From assembly GCA_910578555.1 (NCBI GenBank), contig CAJTPS010000018.1, positions 1 to 64,000 on the forward strand: DNA of 64,000 nt, written 5' to 3'. Below are positions 61,790-64,000 of the stretch, piece after piece (the first letter of the stretch is position 1; every line of letters begins with the position of its first letter). The translations under genes were made by a program, and so were the position numbers. The notes beneath the pieces are model-generated. The model made no database searches. It saw only the letters and a list, made by a program, of their open reading frames with translations, and was not told where the DNA came from. The stretch comes from an uncultured Lachnospiraceae bacterium. GTDB taxonomy: Bacteria; Bacillota; Clostridia; Lachnospirales; Lachnospiraceae.

Positions 61790-62782
61790 ATGGAAGAAAG
61801 GAGAAGTTTTACGGCAGAGGAACTTGCGCTTGCAAAGAGCGTTGACTTAACGGCAGTAGCGGCAAGCCTCGGCTACACCGTGAAAAAGATAGGCAGATAC
61901 CACACCCTGAAAGAAATGGATTCGATACGGATTTACAACCGCACGAACTGGTTCCGGTGGTCAAGGGAACATGAAAGGGGAAACAACGGCGGCTCGCAGA
62001 TAGATTTCCTGCGTGTCTTTGCAGGAATGGAAGTCAAGGACGCTGTTTTCTGGCTGCTTGATTTTTCCGGATACCGGAGGGACGGGGACTGGGAAAAAAA
62101 GAGCGCCAGTGTGTATGTGGAAAAAAAGGAAGGCAGGCATTCCACGGAAGAAAAGAAAAAGCCGTTTGTACTCCCTGCCCGTGCAAAGAACAATGACTAT
62201 CTGTATTCGTACCTGACAGGGGACAGGGCTCTTGACAGGCATACAGTGGATTATTTTGTAAGCTGCGGATTGATTTATGAAGAGCGCAGCCACCACAACA
62301 TTGTCTTTAAAGGGAACGATGTGCAGGGCAAAACCCGCTTTGCAAGCATGAGGGGAGTGTTTGACCGGGAAGGGAAACCGTTCAAGTGTGATGTGGCGGG
62401 CAATGACAAGAATTACGGGTTTAATATCTGGTATGGAAAAAGCGATGAAGTCATGGTATTTGAAGCACCGATAGACCTGATGAGCTATGTGGAGATCCGT
62501 GGGGATTATGAGACAAACAAGGTGGCTCTTGGGATGCTTTCCGATGCTCCGCTTGCCACATTCTTAGAGGAACACCCAAAAGTCAGGAAGATTTCTTTCT
62601 GTCTGGACAATGACGGACCGGGCAGGAAAGCGGCAGATGCACTCATGGAAAAATACTACGGGCTGGATTATGAGGTGGAGGACTGCCCGCCGCCAAAGCC
62701 TTTCAAGGACTATAACCAGTGGCTTCAGGAAGCGAAAAAATGCCTGTGTGCAGCCACGCCAAAACGGGAAATGGCACGGTAA
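61790..62782 (+). CDS. DUF3991/Toprim-domain protein (primase-like)
   Basis: 330 residues. N-terminal helix-zinc-finger-like start (SVDLTAVAASLGYTVKKIGR), DUF3991 region (RTNWFRWSREHERGNNGGSQ, IDFLRVFAG), then a Toprim_2 core with VMVFEAPIDLMSYVEI and KISFCLDNDGPGRKAADALM (DxD of Toprim). Such proteins accompany conjugative elements and are thought to act in DNA transfer or replication. Start at 61790 after AAGGTGAGG; it follows radC by four bases. Confidence 0.87.
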   Translation: MEERRSFTAEELALAKSVDLTAVAASLGYTVKKIGRYHTLKEMDSIRIYNRTNWFRWSREHERGNNGGSQIDFLRVFAGMEVKDAVFWLLDFSGYRRDGDWEKKSASVYVEKKEGRHSTEEKKKPFVLPARAKNNDYLYSYLTGDRALDRHTVDYFVSCGLIYEERSHHNIVFKGNDVQGKTRFASMRGVFDREGKPFKCDVAGNDKNYGFNIWYGKSDEVMVFEAPIDLMSYVEIRGDYETNKVALGMLSDAPLATFLEEHPKVRKISFCLDNDGPGRKAADALMEKYYGLDYEVEDCPPPKPFKDYNQWLQEAKKCLCAATPKREMAR

Positions 62783-62786
62783 GGTT

Positions 62787-62965
62787 GATTGCAAAAAGTG
62801 AGTTCATTTTCCAAAAAAGAACTGAAAAAGCACAATCATTCTGCAAAAATGATTGCAAAAAGCACAATCACTGAAAAAGGGCGGAAGGACTGGCGTGGAA
62901 GTTCCCAGAAAAAAGAACTTAAAAAGTGCTATCAGAACAGGAAAATGATAGCAAAAAGTGAAATC
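62787..62965 (+). repeat. A-rich short direct repeats
   Basis: GATTGCAAAAAG occurs twice (about 62787 and 62849), AAAAAGCACAATCA twice (about 62825 and 62855), and AGCAAAAAGTGA again near 62949. The phased A-runs could bend DNA. The 362-base gap 62783-63144 has no gene with a site or homology; it holds this and the stems at 63019. Confidence 0.55.
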
Positions 62966-63018
62966 AAAATAGAAATATACTATCATATTTTAAGTTCACT
63001 ATATGTATCAGCGGGGTT

Positions 63019-63090
63019 TTAGGGGCAGCCCCCTAACCAGAGGCATGAGGCGTCTCTCATGCGTATCTGGCAAATTCCTATCGGAATTTG
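63019..63090 (+). other. Three consecutive hairpins, candidate origin of transfer of element 2
   Basis: TTAGGGG/CCCCTAA (63019-63036), then CCAGA plus GCATGAG pairing with CTCATGC plus TCTGG (63037-63070), then CAAATTCC-TATC-GGAATTTG (63071-63090). They abut with no spacer. Such packed stems next to accessory transfer genes suggest an oriT; no nick site can be proved by eye. Confidence 0.45.
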
Positions 63091-63144
63091 GACTGGGGCG
63101 GGAAACAGTGGCTTTGTATCATACGGATAAGGAGGTGGTTGCAG

Positions 63145-63990
63145 ATGGAAGTCATTGACATTCAGAAAGAGGTGCTTGAGGAAGTAGACCTGTTGGGCAG
63201 GAAAGGGTATTTCACGGAGCTGCGTGTGGATAAGGAAACAGTGCCGGAGGGGATGCACTGCTATGAGCTGCGGTATGGTGATGACGACGGTTTTCCAGTG
63301 TCCGTGGAGGAAAGTGTCAGGGTAAATTACTTTGGCGCTGTAGTTCTTGCGGAAGAACTGGAACTGGGGGAAGAAAAAGCACTGCAATTCGGTTATGAGG
63401 ATTTCGGATATACAGGCGAGCAGATGTATCTTGCACAGGTACAGGGCAGACAGCGTGATGCAGAAGGATATGAAGCAATACCGACAGGGGCAGAACTTAT
63501 AAAGTTCATGGAAGAAAACGGCATATCCTTTCAAATGAATGAGAAAGAAGCAGATCTGATCTGCGGCTATATGGACGGTCATGGTTATGTAGTCGGTCAA
63601 AAGGACGGGCAGCTCTGCCGTGGGGATCTGTGTGCAGAAACAGACAGGACAGTATGGGAAGAAACAACTATAGATGATCTTGTAGATTCTGTGACAGAGT
63701 GGAATTATGAGCTTTTGCAGGATGCAAAATCATCTATGGACAATCCAGATAATTTTTCGGATTTTGTGTTCCAGCACAGCCGCTATGAGGAGTTATGTGC
63801 AGACGAAAAGATACTGGATGCCGTGTTTGACAGGACAAAGTATGCAGAGCAGATAGAGCATATGGCACAGATGTTTGCGGAACAGTTAATTCAGAGTCTA
63901 CAGTCAAAGGGGGATATTGACGGGGCGGTAAAGGAACTGGTACAGGGTATAAAGGAACAGCCTGAACAGAAGAAAGGGAGGGCAAGGTAA
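63145..63990 (+). CDS. LPD28-domain element protein
   Basis: 281 residues. The N-terminus (EVLEEVDLLGRKGYFTELRV, GMHCYELRYGDDDGFPVSVE, ESVRVNYFGAVV) matches the LPD28 domain found in large polyvalent proteins and as a stand-alone on conjugative elements. A middle part (YMDGHGYVVGQKDGQ) and a helical C-terminus follow. ATG at 63145 after AAGGAGG. Function unknown. Confidence 0.8.
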   Translation: MEVIDIQKEVLEEVDLLGRKGYFTELRVDKETVPEGMHCYELRYGDDDGFPVSVEESVRVNYFGAVVLAEELELGEEKALQFGYEDFGYTGEQMYLAQVQGRQRDAEGYEAIPTGAELIKFMEENGISFQMNEKEADLICGYMDGHGYVVGQKDGQLCRGDLCAETDRTVWEETTIDDLVDSVTEWNYELLQDAKSSMDNPDNFSDFVFQHSRYEELCADEKILDAVFDRTKYAEQIEHMAQMFAEQLIQSLQSKGDIDGAVKELVQGIKEQPEQKKGRAR

Positions 63991-64000
63991 ATGGCGGACA
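63991..64000 (+). CDS. Start of a further gene (cut by window end)
   Basis: ATGGCGGAC follows the previous stop directly, with GGGAGGGCAAGG nine bases before. Only three codons are visible, so no product can be named. Confidence 0.5.

Larger units (their letters stand above)
48055..64000 (+). mobile_element. Element 2, left part of a probable integrative conjugative element
   Basis: It begins at the shared att core with a tuf end, terminator and arm-like repeats, then repressor, excisionase and a truncated integrase in the same order and style as element 1. Further right come ParM/ParR-like genes, tiny proteins, a lipoprotein, an LPXTG adhesin and ICE accessory genes (DUF5688, RadC, DUF3991/Toprim, LPD28). 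Relaxase and secretion genes are expected past 64000. The right border is outside the window. Confidence 0.72.

Overview
The window reads as the chromosome of a flagellated, low-to-mid GC Gram-positive of the Lachnospiraceae type (Clostridia). The grounds are strong AGGAGG ribosome binding sites, sigma-A promoters of the form TTGACA-N17-TATAAT, a bacterial rplKA-rplJL-rpoBC-rpsLG-fusA-tuf cluster of clostridial style (fusA starting on TTG), a flagellin gene, and inserted elements of the kinds common in gut Firmicutes. The family assignment comes from protein similarity recalled by eye, not from a search.

Region 1 (1-15300) is a flagellin-linked glycosylation island. It holds the 3' end of a flagellin gene followed by eleven genes, almost all glycosyltransferases. 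Five contain CgeB-like domains (DUF3880 plus a C-terminal GT domain), two share an odd GT family-2-like domain (one of these fused to a second GT2 and a methyltransferase), three are GT2 enzymes with TPR-like tails, and one small protein matches the N-terminus of its neighbour. A truncated DtxR/MntR regulator remnant lies among them. Region 2 (15500-20500) carries a small HTH regulator, UDP-galactopyranose mutase (glf), an acyl-CoA carboxyltransferase with a textbook promoter and a FabT-like operator, and a FliD-like flagellar protein.

Region 3 (20870-40850) is the transcription/translation cluster: rpmG, secE, nusG, rplK, rplA, (capA-like gene and an unknown gene inserted), L10 leader RNA, rplJ, rplL, rpoB, rpoC, rpsL, rpsG, fusA, tuf. 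Notable details are an 87-bp tandem repeat after rplA, an rpsL promoter nested inside the terminator of rpoC, and low-complexity tails on L10, RpoB and RpoC.

Region 4 (40740-64000) is two integrative elements in tandem, both at the 3' end of tuf. Element 1 (about 7.3 kb, 40753-48054) is a mobilizable element: a SIR2-like protein (candidate phage defence cargo), repressor, excisionase, intact tyrosine integrase, RepA-like ATPase, candidate oriT, MobV-type relaxase and a lipoprotein. It is bounded by a 13-bp repeat (CCGTGAGGGTGGT) inside tuf codons, and the junction at 48042 carries a second tuf 3' end that encodes the same last 17 residues with mostly different codons. Element 2 (48055 to beyond the window) starts with its own repressor, excisionase and a truncated integrase. 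It continues with ParM/ParR-like segregation genes, several very small proteins, lipoprotein, a 1790-residue thioester/Cna-B surface adhesin with LPQTG anchor, and ICE accessory genes (XRE, DUF5688, RadC, DUF3991/Toprim, LPD28). It is probably the first part of a conjugative element whose transfer genes lie to the right.
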